From: Allobrachymonas sp.
Lineage (GTDB): Bacteria > Pseudomonadota > Gammaproteobacteria > Burkholderiales > Burkholderiaceae_C
Reading direction: 5' to 3'
Assembly (NCBI GenBank): GCA_030529505.1
Contig: JAUMWT010000001.1
Location: forward strand, 124,001 to 188,000
DNA length: 64,000 bases
Position numbers and translations under genes: made by a program. How positions within the stretch are numbered: position 1 is the first letter of the stretch; every line of letters begins with the position of its first letter. Shown one piece after another: positions 1-9,082 of this stretch. Under the pieces are notes generated by a model. That model saw nothing but the letters and a program-made list of their open reading frames with translations. It made no database searches and was not told the origin of the DNA.

Positions 1-379
1 CGCACATGGGCGACTTGCCCTTGCTCACGTACTGGCGCAAAAAAGCGATGAGTGCTTCTTCGGCCTGCTGCTCCGTGATGGTGCTGGCACGTACCTTGTC
101 GATCAGGCCGCTGCGCGTGTGGGTGCCCGTGTTCCAGGCGTCCATCTTGTTCAGCAGCTCATCGCTTTGGTGAATGACGAGCACCGGCCCCGGCACGCAC
201 ACGGCCAGATCCGGGCTGGTGACGACCACGGCAATTTCCAGCAGGCGCTCTTTCTCGGGGTCCAGCCCGCTCATTTCGCAGTCCAGCCAGATCAGGTTGT
301 CGTCGTTTTTCTTGAGCACGGGCGGCTGCGGCACAGCCTGCGCCTGCTCATTGAATGAAAAAGTGTTTTCGTTTTGCAT
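1..379 (-). CDS. orn: Oligoribonuclease (partial, 3' end outside window)
   Basis: Orn is a 3'-5' exoribonuclease that degrades 2-5 nt RNA (including pGpG) to mononucleotides in the cytoplasm. The N-terminal 126 residues are visible. After a short Gln-rich leader comes the DEDD exonuclease motif I ([12 protein letters not shown], about residues 30-41), followed by [11 protein letters not shown], as in the family. The ATG at 379 is the first in-frame start. The gene continues past position 1, so the remaining DEDD residues cannot be checked. It is divergent from the M48 protease gene. Two 11-bp direct repeats lie just upstream of the start. Confidence 0.95.
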   Translation of the reverse strand, partial: MQNENTFSFNEQAQAVPQPPVLKKNDDNLIWLDCEMSGLDPEKERLLEIAVVVTSPDLAVCVPGPVLVIHQSDELLNKMDAWNTGTHTRSGLIDKVRASTITEQQAEEALIAFLRQYVSKGKSPMC

Positions 380-390
380 GGGGCCGTATT

Positions 391-412
391 GTGCGTTACT
401 TGTGCATTACTT
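391..412. repeat. Two tandem 11-bp direct repeats upstream of orn
   Basis: GTGCGTTACTT (391-401) is followed immediately by GTGCATTACTT (402-412), one mismatch apart and exactly one helical turn in phase. They lie 12-33 bp upstream of the orn start, where a promoter or operator would be. The repeat is seen directly; an operator role is inference. Confidence 0.5.
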
Positions 413-593
413 CTTAATACACGACTTGCCATCCGCCCCCAACCTGCAGATGCGCAATCTGCTCCCAGCCCAGATTGGCAGACACCGCAGGCGATGAATG
501 GCATGCGGTTTGTTCAGCTGCACCTCGGCACCCTTCCATCCATCAGTAACCCTCGCAGCCCGCGGATGATGCAAAGTCCTTACACTTGCCTCC

Positions 594-1940
594 ATGTTGC
601 ATGTACTGTCTTCCGATCCGCTGCAAGCCGCGCAGATTTGGCGCACGCTGTTTCTGGCTGCGCTGGGCTTGGGCGTGCTGCTTAAAGCCTGGCTGGCCTG
701 GCGGCAAATGCGCCATGTGCAAGCGCACCGTGGCGCGGTGCCACCCGCATTTGCCCACACCGTGAGCCTGCCCGCCCACCAAAAAGCGGCCGATTATACC
801 GTGACGCAAAGCCGCTTTGGCTTGCTAAACCTGTTGCTGGGCACGCTGCTGCTTTTGGGCTGGACGCTGGGCGGCGGCCTGCAAGCCCTGCACGGGCTGA
901 TGGGGCAATGGTTCCACTCACCCATGCTGCAACAACTGGGCTTGCTGGCAGGCTTTGCCCTGATTGGCAGCGTGCTGGATTTGCCGCTGGATTGGTACCG
1001 CACCTTCCGGTTGGAAGCGCGCTTTGGCTTCAACACCAGCACCCTGGGCCTGTGGCTGGGCGATTGGTTCAAAAACATGGCATTAGGTGCCGTGATCGGC
1101 CTGCCTTTGGCCGCGCTCATTCTGTGGCTGATGCAGCAGGTCGGTAGCCTATGGTGGCTGTGGGCCTGGGCCGTGTGGGCAAGTTTTGGTTTGTTGATGA
1201 CGGTGATCTACCCCAGCTGGATTGCGCCGCTGTTCAACCGCTTCGAGCCATTGCAAGACCCCGAGCTGGTACAGCGCGTTACCGCCCTGATGCAACGCTG
1301 CGGCTTTGCCGCCAAGGGCTTTTACGTCATGGACGGCAGCAAGCGCAGCGCGCATGCCAATGCCTATTTCACCGGGCTGGGCCGCGCCAAGCGCGTGGTA
1401 TTTTTCGACACCCTGCTCAGCAAACTGCACCCCGGCGAGGTGGATGCCGTGCTGGCCCACGAACTGGGCCATTTCAAGCACCGGCACATTCAAAAGCGCC
1501 TGCTGCTGGGCCTGGCCCTGAACCTGGCGGGCTTTGCCCTGCTGGGTTGGCTCTATGGGCAAGACTGGTTCTACGCCGGGCTGGGCGTGGCCGGTTCGCG
1601 CAACGGCCCGCACGCGGCGCTGGCACTGTTGTTGTTTGCCCTGGCCGCGCCGGTGTTTACGCTGTTTGCCGCGCCCATTGCGGCGGCCAGCTCGCGCAAG
1701 CATGAGTTCGAGGCCGATGCCTTTGCCGCCCAGCACAGCGCCGCCAGCGATTTGAGCAGCGCCCTGCTCAAGCTCTACAACGACAACGCCGCCACCCTCA
1801 CGCCCGATCCGCTCTACGTGCGCTTTTACTACTCGCACCCACCCGCCAGCGAACGTTTGGCGTGCTTGGCTGACTTGGCTGCTGGCCTGCCAAGCACAGG
1901 CCCCGCCCATGCTGCTGGGGCAAGGCCTGCTGGGGGTTGA
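594..1940 (+). CDS. M48 family zinc metalloprotease (STE24/CAAX-prenyl-protease-like)
   Basis: A membrane-bound zinc endopeptidase of 448 aa. The HELGH zinc motif is at about residues 289-293 and the downstream HEFEAD glutamate ligand at about 370-375, the hallmark arrangement of STE24/HtpX-type M48 proteases. Several hydrophobic segments lie on both sides of the active site. The N-terminal region matches the STE24 peptidase_M48_N type. Substrates in bacteria are poorly defined; protein quality control at the inner membrane is the usual proposal. The stop codon overlaps the TTG codon in front of rsgA, so the two genes are probably co-transcribed. Confidence 0.92.
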   Translation: MLHVLSSDPLQAAQIWRTLFLAALGLGVLLKAWLAWRQMRHVQAHRGAVPPAFAHTVSLPAHQKAADYTVTQSRFGLLNLLLGTLLLLGWTLGGGLQALHGLMGQWFHSPMLQQLGLLAGFALIGSVLDLPLDWYRTFRLEARFGFNTSTLGLWLGDWFKNMALGAVIGLPLAALILWLMQQVGSLWWLWAWAVWASFGLLMTVIYPSWIAPLFNRFEPLQDPELVQRVTALMQRCGFAAKGFYVMDGSKRSAHANAYFTGLGRAKRVVFFDTLLSKLHPGEVDAVLAHELGHFKHRHIQKRLLLGLALNLAGFALLGWLYGQDWFYAGLGVAGSRNGPHAALALLLFALAAPVFTLFAAPIAAASSRKHEFEADAFAAQHSAASDLSSALLKLYNDNAATLTPDPLYVRFYYSHPPASERLACLADLAAGLPSTGPAHAAGARPAGG

Positions 1941-1945
1941 ATACC

Positions 1946-2905
1946 ATGCCCCGTACTGCATCCGCCCCCCAATCACACCCCGCTGCGCCCGCCCTGCAAC
2001 AAGGCTTGGTAGTGGCCAGCCACGGCCGCCATGTGCTGGTGGAATCGGCCGATGGCAGCCGCCGCATCTGCCACCCGCGCGGCAAAAAAAGCCAGGCGCT
2101 GGTGGGCGATCTGATTCAATGGCAGGCCCCACCCACCGGCCAGGGCGAAGAAGGCACGATCGAAGCCGTGCTGCCACGCCGCAATGTGTTTTACCGGCAA
2201 GACGAAGTGCGAACCAAGGCCTTTGCCGCCAATATCGACCAGATTCTGATCTGGCTGGCGGCCGAGCCCGACTTTTCGCCGCAATTGCTGGGCCGCGCCC
2301 TGATTGCGGCCGAGGCCGCCCAGATTCCGGCGCTGATCGTGCTCAACAAGGCCGACCTGGCCGCAGCCCATGCCCATGCCTGGCAGCGCCTGGCGCCCTA
2401 TCGCGCCATGGACTACCGCACGCTGGGCGCTTCGCTGCAGCAGCCCTGCGATGCGCTGCTGGCGCTCAAGCAAGAATTGCAGGGTAAAAAAACCTTGCTC
2501 ATGGGGCCATCGGGCACGGGCAAAAGCAGCTTCATCAACTGGCTGCTGCCCACGGCCAATGTGCAAACGAACGAAATTTCGCGCGCCTTGAACAGTGGCC
2601 GCCACACCACGACCAGCACCCTGCTGCACTGGGTGGATCGCGCCAGCGGCGCCGCTGCGATTGATTCGCCCGGCTTTCAGGAATTTGGCATTGCCCACCT
2701 GAGCGCCAACGACCTGCCCCGCTGCATGCCCGACATCGCCCGCCACACGGGCGAATGCCGCTTTTACAACTGCACCCATCTGCACGAGCCGGGCTGCCAG
2801 GTGCTCGGCGCCGTGGGCCAGCCGCTGGAAGCAGGCGGCATCGACCCGCAACGCCACCAGCTTTACGCCCAACTGCATGCGCAATTGAGCGCCAGCAAAT
2901 ATTAA
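1946..2905 (+). CDS. rsgA: Ribosome small subunit-dependent GTPase A
   Basis: A circularly permuted GTPase that assists late 30S maturation. The permuted motif order is visible: G4 (NKADL, about 134) precedes the G1 P-loop (GPSGTGKSS, about 187) and G3 (DSPGF, about 240). The C-terminal zinc-knuckle with spaced Cys/His residues is also present (CRFYNCTHLHEPGC). An OB-like domain forms the N-terminus. The ATG at 1946 is preferred; an in-frame TTG at 1937 overlaps the stop of the protease gene. The length of 319 aa is normal. Confidence 0.95.
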   Translation: MPRTASAPQSHPAAPALQQGLVVASHGRHVLVESADGSRRICHPRGKKSQALVGDLIQWQAPPTGQGEEGTIEAVLPRRNVFYRQDEVRTKAFAANIDQILIWLAAEPDFSPQLLGRALIAAEAAQIPALIVLNKADLAAAHAHAWQRLAPYRAMDYRTLGASLQQPCDALLALKQELQGKKTLLMGPSGTGKSSFINWLLPTANVQTNEISRALNSGRHTTTSTLLHWVDRASGAAAIDSPGFQEFGIAHLSANDLPRCMPDIARHTGECRFYNCTHLHEPGCQVLGAVGQPLEAGGIDPQRHQLYAQLHAQLSASKY

Positions 2906-2999
2906 GAACCTCTCCCTGCCCTATCGGATCGATCAATTTCTCTACTGCTTTCTTCTGATATTTTCTCACCCTTGGCAGCAATGCCCGGATGAATTACCC

Positions 3000-4067
3000 A
3001 TGTACGCACCCACACTTTCCCGAGCAACCCCTGCAGCACAAGCCGTGCGCACCGACACCGCCATCCTCTGGTGCAATCTGGGCACGCCCGATGCGCCCAC
3101 GCCCGCCGCCCTGCGGCGCTATCTGGCCGAATTCTTGAGCGACCCGCGCATCGTCGAGCTGCCGCGCCTGCTGTGGCTGCCCCTGCTGCACGGCCTGGTG
3201 CTGCGCACGCGGCCCAGGCAGTCGGCCGCCAAATACGCCTCCATCTGGATGCCCGAAGGCTCGCCGCTGAACGTGTGGAGCGAACGACAAGCCAAGCTGC
3301 TGCAAGGCTGGCTGGCGCACAAGGGCCACCGCGTGGTGGTGGCGCATGCCATGCGCTATGGCAACCCCTCCATCCCCGCCACGATTGACCGCCTGCGCCA
3401 GCAAGGCATTGCGCGCATCCTGCTGCTGCCGGCCTATCCGCAATATTCGTGCACCACCACGGCCAGCCTGGGCGACAAGGTATCGGCCTGGAACGGCCAA
3501 GCCCGCCACCAGCCCGAGTGGCGCCTCATCAGCAGCTATGCGCAGCACCCGCTCTACATCCGCGCGCTGGCCCAGCAGGTGCGAAAGCATTGGCAGGAAA
3601 ATGGCCGCGGCCAGGTGCTGCTCATGAGCTTTCACGGCACGCCCGAGCGCACGCGCCGGCTGGGCGACCCCTACGCCGATCAATGCCATGCCACGGCGCG
3701 ACTGCTGGCGCAGCAGTTGGATTTGTCCGACAAGCAATATCGCGTCACTTTCCAATCGCGTTTTGGCCGCGCCAAATGGCTGGAGCCTGCCACCCAGGGC
3801 ACGCTGGAGCACATGGCCAGCAAAGGGCTGGAGCGTGTGGACCTGATCTGTCCCGGCTTTGTGGCCGACTGCGTAGAAACGCTGGAAGAAATCGCCCTGG
3901 AATGCCGCGATGCTTTTGTAGCCGCTGGCGGCCAAAGCTTTCACTACATCCCCTGCCTGAACGACAGCCCCGAGTGGATCGATGCCCTGGGCCACATCAG
4001 CCTGCAACACCTGGCCGGATGGCTGCCCGCGCCCACGCAAACGGCCAGGGGCAGCACGATCTTTTAA
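3000..4067 (+). CDS. hemH: Ferrochelatase
   Basis: Ferrochelatase inserts ferrous iron into protoporphyrin IX, the last step of heme synthesis. The 355 aa protein carries the family signatures: an early LWCNLGTPDAP segment, SFHGTPER (catalytic His, about residues 205-212), FQSRFGRAKWLEP, and CPGFVADCVETLEE near the C-terminus. It is a single cytoplasmic or peripheral domain with no membrane segment. It lies 94 bp after rsgA and upstream of rplS. Confidence 0.96.
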   Translation: MYAPTLSRATPAAQAVRTDTAILWCNLGTPDAPTPAALRRYLAEFLSDPRIVELPRLLWLPLLHGLVLRTRPRQSAAKYASIWMPEGSPLNVWSERQAKLLQGWLAHKGHRVVVAHAMRYGNPSIPATIDRLRQQGIARILLLPAYPQYSCTTTASLGDKVSAWNGQARHQPEWRLISSYAQHPLYIRALAQQVRKHWQENGRGQVLLMSFHGTPERTRRLGDPYADQCHATARLLAQQLDLSDKQYRVTFQSRFGRAKWLEPATQGTLEHMASKGLERVDLICPGFVADCVETLEEIALECRDAFVAAGGQSFHYIPCLNDSPEWIDALGHISLQHLAGWLPAPTQTARGSTIF

Positions 4068-4272
4068 CAGGCTGTTGACGCCCCCTTTTCAAGGCAATTG
4101 CGAACGAGTTCCAGGCCTGAAGCTCCCGGCAGCCCAGGCACGTCCCCGCATCCTTCTCCCCTGCTTTGCACAACGCCAGCCCCCCAATCCCCATGCGGCC
4201 TGCACACAACAAATGGCCCGCAAAGCCCGTCCATACCGGGCCTGGCTCTGCACTTTGCACAGCATTCGTGGC

Positions 4273-4278
4273 TATAAT
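4273..4278 (+). promoter_or_regulatory. Candidate -10 box for rplS (leader 4068-4431)
   Basis: A perfect TATAAT stands at 4273-4278, about 154 bp upstream of the rplS ATG. No convincing -35 is seen at 17 bp spacing. The 364 bp between hemH and rplS contains no gene I can support, so rplS probably has its own promoter and a leader of about 145 nt. The box is seen; promoter activity is inferred. Confidence 0.5.
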
Positions 4279-4431
4279 CGCCCGCTTGATCCTCTGACAG
4301 CCGCCCTGCTGCACACTTTTTAGCGGCCTTTTTACACGTCGCCCGTTGCAGCAGCCAGCACCCACCGCCGGGTGTTTGGTGACGGGGCCTTTCGTGCAGC
4401 TGATTACGATCAAGACACAGGAAAAACCGAC

Positions 4432-4812
4432 ATGAACCTGATCCAAACTCTGGAACAAGAAGAAATCGAACGCTTGGGCAAGAAGATTCCCGACTTCTCC
4501 CCTGGCGACACCGTGGTGGTAAGCGTCAACGTGGTAGAAGGCAACCGCAAGCGCGTGCAGGCTTACGAGGGTGTGGTGATTGCCAAGCGCAACCGCGGCA
4601 TCAACAGCGCCTTTACCGTGCGCAAAATCTCCAGCGGCGAAGGCGTGGAGCGTACCTTCCAAACCTACAGCCCGCTGATCGCCGGCATCGAAGTCAAGCG
4701 CCGTGGCGATGTGCGCCGCGCCAAGCTCTACTACCTGCGTGGCCGCAGCGGCAAGAGCGCCCGCATCAAGGAAAAGCTCACTTTCCGCAACAAGGAAGCC
4801 GCAGCCGAGTAA
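4432..4812 (+). CDS. rplS: 50S ribosomal protein L19
   Basis: L19 sits at the 30S-50S interface. The 126 aa protein begins [16 protein letters not shown] and has the typical KGDTV-like ([12 protein letters not shown]) core and a basic C-terminal half ([19 protein letters not shown]). The ATG at 4432 matches family N-termini; an upstream in-frame GTG at 4372 would add 20 unrelated residues. In many proteobacteria rplS closes the rpsP-rimM-trmD operon, but here hemH is upstream and rplS has its own -10 box. A strong terminator follows. Confidence 0.98.
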   Translation: MNLIQTLEQEEIERLGKKIPDFSPGDTVVVSVNVVEGNRKRVQAYEGVVIAKRNRGINSAFTVRKISSGEGVERTFQTYSPLIAGIEVKRRGDVRRAKLYYLRGRSGKSARIKEKLTFRNKEAAAE

Positions 4813-4845
4813 TCCGGCCAGCCCATCATTTGATGGCAGCACGAG

Positions 4846-4881
4846 AAACCGCTTCACGCCCTGGGCTGAAGCGGTTTTTTC
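4846..4881 (+). terminator. Rho-independent terminator after rplS
   Basis: An 11-bp stem (AAACCGCTTCA / TGAAGCGGTTT) encloses a 10-nt loop and is followed by a T-run. It lies 34 bp after the rplS stop. Confidence 0.9.
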
Positions 4882-5084
4882 ATGGCGGCTCCCCATCATT
4901 CGCGCCCGGCACCACTCGCAATCGCTTTGCTGCCCCATCAAACTCTGCTTTGATCCTTTGCCCCCGCAGCCCAAGCCAACCGCTCCAATCCCGGCAGCCG
5001 CAAAAACCACCCCCGACAAGCGCCGCATGAGCCGCGCCCTTCAGCCATTTCACAACGCCACCGCCATTGAGTTGACGCCGCATC

Positions 5085-5819
5085 ATGGCCTCTTTGCAGC
5101 ACACCGCCTTGCCAACGACTCTGCCTTTCAACCCGCGCGACCTGCCCGTTTGGGCCGAGGCCACCCATGCCCTGCAACAGCAGGCCGCCGTGGCTGCCGC
5201 ACGCCTGCAAGCCGATGCCCTGCGGCAACGCTTTGCCGCCCCACCCGCCTGGCAGGCCGAGCCGCACAACGACCGTTGGCCAGCCACAGCTCACATTCCG
5301 CGCGCTGCCGCCGTATTGATTGGGCTACAAGCGCTTGGCACAGACGACGGAGCATTGCACGTGCTGCTCACGCAGCGCGGCCAGCATCTGGATGCGCATC
5401 CGGGGCAAATCGCCTTTCCAGGCGGCAAAATCGACGCAAACGACGCCCATGCCACAGCCGCCGCTTTGCGCGAAGCGCAGGAAGAAGTCTGCCTGCATCC
5501 GGCGCAGGTGCAGGTTCTGGGCGAACTGCTGCCTTACGAAACCGGCACGGGTTACCGCGTCACGCCCGTGGTGGCGCTGCTGCACGCCTCGGCAACGCTG
5601 CAACCCAACCCGCAGGAAGTGTCGGATGTATTTCTCGTGCCGCTGGATTTTTTGATGAACCCGGCCAACCACCGCAAACACCTCTGGCAACCCGGCCCCG
5701 GTCAAAGGCGCGAATGGTTTTCCATGCCCTATTTCGACACGGCCAGCAGGCAAGAACGCTTCATCTGGGGCGTGACGGCCGGCATCCTGCGCGATCTGTA
5801 CCGCTTTCTTTCCGCCTGA
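5085..5819 (+). CDS. Nudix hydrolase, probable CoA pyrophosphatase (NudL/CoAse type)
   Basis: Predicted to hydrolyse CoA or oxidised CoA to 3',5'-ADP and 4'-phosphopantetheine. The 244 aa protein carries the UPF0035/CoAse signature (LLTQRGQHLDAHPGQIAFPG) directly before the Nudix box at about residues 113-137. The box has REAQEE intact. The usual Glu after G-x5 is Asp, and the Gly after EEx is Cys. The metal-binding REx2EE core is complete, so activity is likely. It is the last gene before a MITE-bearing spacer. Confidence 0.88.
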   Translation: MASLQHTALPTTLPFNPRDLPVWAEATHALQQQAAVAAARLQADALRQRFAAPPAWQAEPHNDRWPATAHIPRAAAVLIGLQALGTDDGALHVLLTQRGQHLDAHPGQIAFPGGKIDANDAHATAAALREAQEEVCLHPAQVQVLGELLPYETGTGYRVTPVVALLHASATLQPNPQEVSDVFLVPLDFLMNPANHRKHLWQPGPGQRREWFSMPYFDTASRQERFIWGVTAGILRDLYRFLSA

Positions 5820-5935
5820 ACATCCGTTGCTGATCTTTCAACGGCCGTGGGATCGCAAAGCCCGGAATACAAATACAGGATGCGTGCGCTGCGGCCTGGC
5901 ATCGCATCCCATCCCGTTCTCACCGCTTCTCTTCA

Positions 5936-6117
5936 GAAGCTGTTCAAAATCCCATCGTGAAGTGATCGGAAATGGAGCGTAATGGGATGCAAGGCGGCGC
6001 AAATCAAAGGGCATAGCCCGTGCAACATGAGCAAAGTGCTTGACAAGATTTGCAAAGTAGCAGACTACTGCTCGCTTCCATCATTCAAGCACCAGCGAGG
6101 AGATTTTGAGCAACTTC
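5936..6117 (+). mobile_element. MITE copy A (182 bp, TNA target duplication)
   Basis: The ends are GAAGCTGTTC and GAGCAACTTC, degenerate members of the GARCCTGTTC inverted repeat. It is flanked by a perfect TCA direct repeat (5933-5935 and 6118-6120). Internally it shares the GCGCAAATC...GGGCATAGCCCGTG...GATTTGCAA hairpin core with copies C and D. It is the most diverged copy. It lies in the spacer between the Nudix gene and the CobD/CbiB-like gene. No coding capacity. Confidence 0.8.
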
Positions 6118-6120
6118 TCA

Positions 6121-6406
6121 GCAGTCATCAGCGGCCTCCAAGCCTTGCGGCCGCCATTGTGCATATCAACACATGGCCATCACACAGACCGGATGAGACG
6201 CATGGCACGAACTCGCTCCGCTCCTGCCGATTCCAGCCCCTGCTGCGCATCGAGAGTGGCGAGCAAGCAGCCACGTGCTCTTTCAAATCCAAGCATCCAC
6301 TACACCGCTTGAAAACGCCGCACTTCGTGCGAAGATTGCGCCGTTTTTCGCACCCCTTCGCCAACTACTGCCTTTTGCCTGGTGCTTGGCTGGCCCACTT
6401 TGCCCC
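6121..6406. other. Non-coding remainder of the 5820-6406 spacer
   Basis: Apart from MITE copy A, the 587-bp spacer between the Nudix gene and the CobD/CbiB-like gene shows no gene, terminator or convincing promoter. An upstream in-frame extension of the downstream ORF (from 6275) is not supported by family N-termini. Confidence 0.5.
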
Positions 6407-7477
6407 ATGACTTTTTTCTCTCTGCTGTGCGCGCTTTTGCTGGAACAAATGCACCCGCCTGCCAGGCCACACATCGTCTGGCAGGCACAGCAGCGCCTGG
6501 CTGATTGGGCCTTCCATAGCCTGAACGCAGGCCAGCGCCAGCACGGCTGGATCGCCTGGGCCACCGCCGTGCTGGCCCCCGCAGTTGCGGCCTGCGGCAT
6601 CTACCACCTGCTGCACTGGGCGGGCTGGCCGCTGGCCCTGGCCTGGAACGTGCTGCTGCTGTATCTGACGCTGGGCCTTCGCCCCTTCGGCACTGAGCTC
6701 GCGGCCATTCGCGAAGCCCTGGAGCGCGGCGAAGAAACGCGCGCACGCCAACTCCTTTCGCAATGGCAAGGCAGCTCCAACGCGACCCTGCCACGCCACA
6801 TCCTCACGCAGCAGGCGCTGGAGCACGCCGTGCTCGACGTGCACCGGCATGTCTTCGGCGTAGCCGCAGCCTTTGCCCTGCTGGCCATGCTGGGCCTTGG
6901 CCCCGCCGGCGCCGTGCTGTACAGGTGCGCAGACTGCGTGCAGGCGCATTGGCAAGGCAGCCGCGCATTCGCCATCCGGCCAACGGCACAGGTCCGCTCA
7001 GCAGCAGCCAAGCTGCCCCCTGCCGGGCAGGCACTGCACGCTGCGCAAACGGCCTGGTTCTTCATCAACTGGCTGCCCGCCCGCATGACGGCGGCCAGCT
7101 TTGCCATTGTGGGCAACTTCGAACTGGCCCTGGAGAACTGGCGGCATCTGCCCGATGCCCATTCACGGCCCGGCCACGCCAATACGCGCAGCCGCAACGA
7201 CGCCCTGCTGCTGGCCGTGGCCGCAGGCGCCATCGACGTGCCCAACGACTTTGCCACCCCGGCTGCCAGCAGCGCCGCACATGCCGCAAGCGGCACAGAC
7301 GCTGCACAAGACCCCACGCTGGCCGAAGACGCAGGCGCTGCCTACGGCATGGCTGTGCACGCGCGCCAGCCATCGGGCCTGCACCGCCTGCACACCTTGG
7401 CGCGCCTGATCTGGCGCAGCGTGCTGCTGTGGGCCTTGTTGATTGCGCTGATCACCGTCACCCATTGGGTCAGTTGA
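6407..7477 (+). CDS. CobD/CbiB family membrane protein
   Basis: A 356 aa inner-membrane protein of the CobD/CbiB superfamily (adenosylcobinamide-phosphate synthase-like). The ATG at 6407 gives the family N-terminus MTFFSLLCALLLEQ. About four or five hydrophobic segments are seen, plus the conserved NWLPARMTAASFAIVGNFE segment near the middle. No other cobalamin gene is in the window. This long Burkholderiales subfamily often occurs without a cob operon, so its role in B12 assembly is uncertain. An Ala-rich, poorly conserved stretch (about residues 280-320) precedes the last membrane segment. Confidence 0.8.
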   Translation: MTFFSLLCALLLEQMHPPARPHIVWQAQQRLADWAFHSLNAGQRQHGWIAWATAVLAPAVAACGIYHLLHWAGWPLALAWNVLLLYLTLGLRPFGTELAAIREALERGEETRARQLLSQWQGSSNATLPRHILTQQALEHAVLDVHRHVFGVAAAFALLAMLGLGPAGAVLYRCADCVQAHWQGSRAFAIRPTAQVRSAAAKLPPAGQALHAAQTAWFFINWLPARMTAASFAIVGNFELALENWRHLPDAHSRPGHANTRSRNDALLLAVAAGAIDVPNDFATPAASSAAHAASGTDAAQDPTLAEDAGAAYGMAVHARQPSGLHRLHTLARLIWRSVLLWALLIALITVTHWVS

Positions 7478-7555
7478 GCCAGCAGCGATCATCGGCCCCA
7501 GCCAACGCTGCTTCGGCCCTCCGCCAAGGCGTGTTTATTCCTGTTTTTGATTGCC

Positions 7556-8431
7556 ATGCCCACCAGCCACTCCTTCCTCAACTCCTCCTCAGGCATCACC
7601 GTGGCGCATGCCCTGCAACAAGGCATCGCCCAGGGCCTTGCGCCGCTGGATGCCCAGTTGCTGCTGCTGCACGCCCTGGGGCGTGATGATGCAGGCCGCG
7701 CCTGGCTGCTGGCGCATGATGGTGATCTGTTGCCATCCGCCGCTTGGCAACTCTGGCAGCAACTGGTGCAGCGCCGCCTGCAAGGCGAACCCATCGCCTA
7801 CCTGCGTGGCTGGCGCGAATTTTTCGGCCTGCGGTTAGCGGTGGACAGTCGCGTGCTCGACCCCCGCCCCGATACCGAAACCCTGGTGGAATGGGCGCTG
7901 AACTTGTTGCCTGCCCTGGGCGAGCACCCCACCGTGGCCGATCTGGGCACCGGCAGCGGCGCCATCGCCTGCGCCCTGGCACAACACGCGCCCCATGCCC
8001 GCGTCTGGGCCAGCGATGCCAGCGCGGCCGCCCTGCAAGTCGCCCAGCACAACGCCCAGCGCCTGCAACTGCCCGTGCAGTTTGTGCAAGGCCCGTGGCT
8101 GCAAGCCTTTGCGCCCAAGCGCGCCAGCTTGCGTTTTGACTTGCTGCTCAGCAACCCGCCTTACATCCGCGCCAACGATCCGCATCTGCCAGCCCTGCGG
8201 CACGAACCCTTGCAAGCCCTGGTGAGCGGCGATGACGGCCTGGATGACATCCGCACCCTGATCGAGCAAGCCCCGCAGTGGCTGCGCACCGGCGGCTGGC
8301 TGCTGCTGGAGCATGGCTACGACCAGGCCGATGCCGTGCAGCAGCTCTTGCAAGAACGCGGCTTTGTGCAAGTACAAAGCCGCCAGGATCTGGCCGGCAT
8401 CATGCGCTGCAGCGGCGGGCAGTGGCTTTGA
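7556..8431 (+). CDS. prmC: Peptide chain release factor N5-glutamine methyltransferase
   Basis: PrmC methylates the Gln of the GGQ motif in RF1/RF2 using SAM. The 291 aa protein has the HemK N-terminal helical domain, SAM motif I (DLGTGSGAIA, about 129-138) and the catalytic NPPY at about 200-203. The ATG at 7556 is preferred over a TTG at 7547. prfA, its usual upstream neighbour, is absent here. grxD follows on the same strand, a common Burkholderiales order. Confidence 0.95.
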   Translation: MPTSHSFLNSSSGITVAHALQQGIAQGLAPLDAQLLLLHALGRDDAGRAWLLAHDGDLLPSAAWQLWQQLVQRRLQGEPIAYLRGWREFFGLRLAVDSRVLDPRPDTETLVEWALNLLPALGEHPTVADLGTGSGAIACALAQHAPHARVWASDASAAALQVAQHNAQRLQLPVQFVQGPWLQAFAPKRASLRFDLLLSNPPYIRANDPHLPALRHEPLQALVSGDDGLDDIRTLIEQAPQWLRTGGWLLLEHGYDQADAVQQLLQERGFVQVQSRQDLAGIMRCSGGQWL

Positions 8432-8659
8432 AACGACCGCACTCCACAGCGCGCGCAAGCGTCTGCCCTGCACCCAGCAACTGGCAACTGGAAGTGGCAA
8501 AGAACGAAAGGCCAGATGCACGCCACGGCCTACAGTGCATGGACTGATAAGCGGACAAGCACAAACGCTCACCCAAGGCCGGTTTCAGCCCTGCGCACCG
8601 GCGTCCATCCAAAAATCAGAAACAGCCGCCAAGACCTTGCCGCGCAAGGCGCATATCCA

Positions 8660-8687
8660 TTGCGCCAAAACCGCTCTTTGCGATAAT
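8660..8687 (+). promoter_or_regulatory. Candidate promoter for grxD (spacer 8432-8746)
   Basis: A GATAAT -10 (8682-8687) stands 16 bp after TTGCGC (8660-8665), a weak -35, and 59 bp upstream of the grxD ATG. The rest of the 315-bp spacer after prmC shows no gene or terminator. Confidence 0.4.
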
Positions 8688-8746
8688 GCCTGCCTTTTGA
8701 TTTCTCTCGGTCTCTTGACACACACCCCTACTGAAAGTATTCGAGC

Positions 8747-9082
8747 ATGAGCGACGACATCCAGCAAAAAATCGACACCCTGGTCAAATCCCACCCCATC
8801 GTGCTGTTCATGAAAGGCAATGCCTCCTTCCCGATGTGCGGCTTTTCCGGGCGCGCGGTGCAATTGCTCAAAAGCGCAGGCGCTGATTCCAGCTCGGTTT
8901 ACACCGTCAACGTGCTGGAAGACGAAGCCGTGCGCCAGGGCATCAAAACCTACAGCAATTGGCCCACGATCCCGCAGCTTTACGTCAAGGGCGAATTCAT
9001 CGGCGGATCGGACATCATGCAAGAGATGTACGAGCAAGGCGAGCTGCAAACCCTGGTGGCATCGGCCACGCAGTCAGGCTGA
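8747..9082 (+). CDS. grxD: Monothiol glutaredoxin, CGFS type
   Basis: GrxD carries and delivers 2Fe-2S clusters, usually with BolA partners. The 111 aa protein has the CGFS active site at residues 31-34, preceded by VLFMKGNASFPM. TIPQLYVKGEFIGGSDI supplies the glutathione-binding TIP and GG-SD motifs. A BolA/IbaG-type gene occurs at 54.3 kb in this window and could be its partner. Convergent with nadC. Confidence 0.96.
   Translation: MSDDIQQKIDTLVKSHPIVLFMKGNASFPMCGFSGRAVQLLKSAGADSSSVYTVNVLEDEAVRQGIKTYSNWPTIPQLYVKGEFIGGSDIMQEMYEQGELQTLVASATQSG

Noticed and set aside
4063..4080. AACAGGCTGTTG after hemH as a MITE remnant
   Set aside because: It shares only the AACAGGCT core. There is no partner end, no TNA duplication and no internal hairpin nearby.
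5982..6410. Small ORFs running through the MITEs as genes (also at 10342, 23562, 29467)
   Set aside because: They start or end in the element hairpins, differ between copies, and lack ribosome-binding sites.
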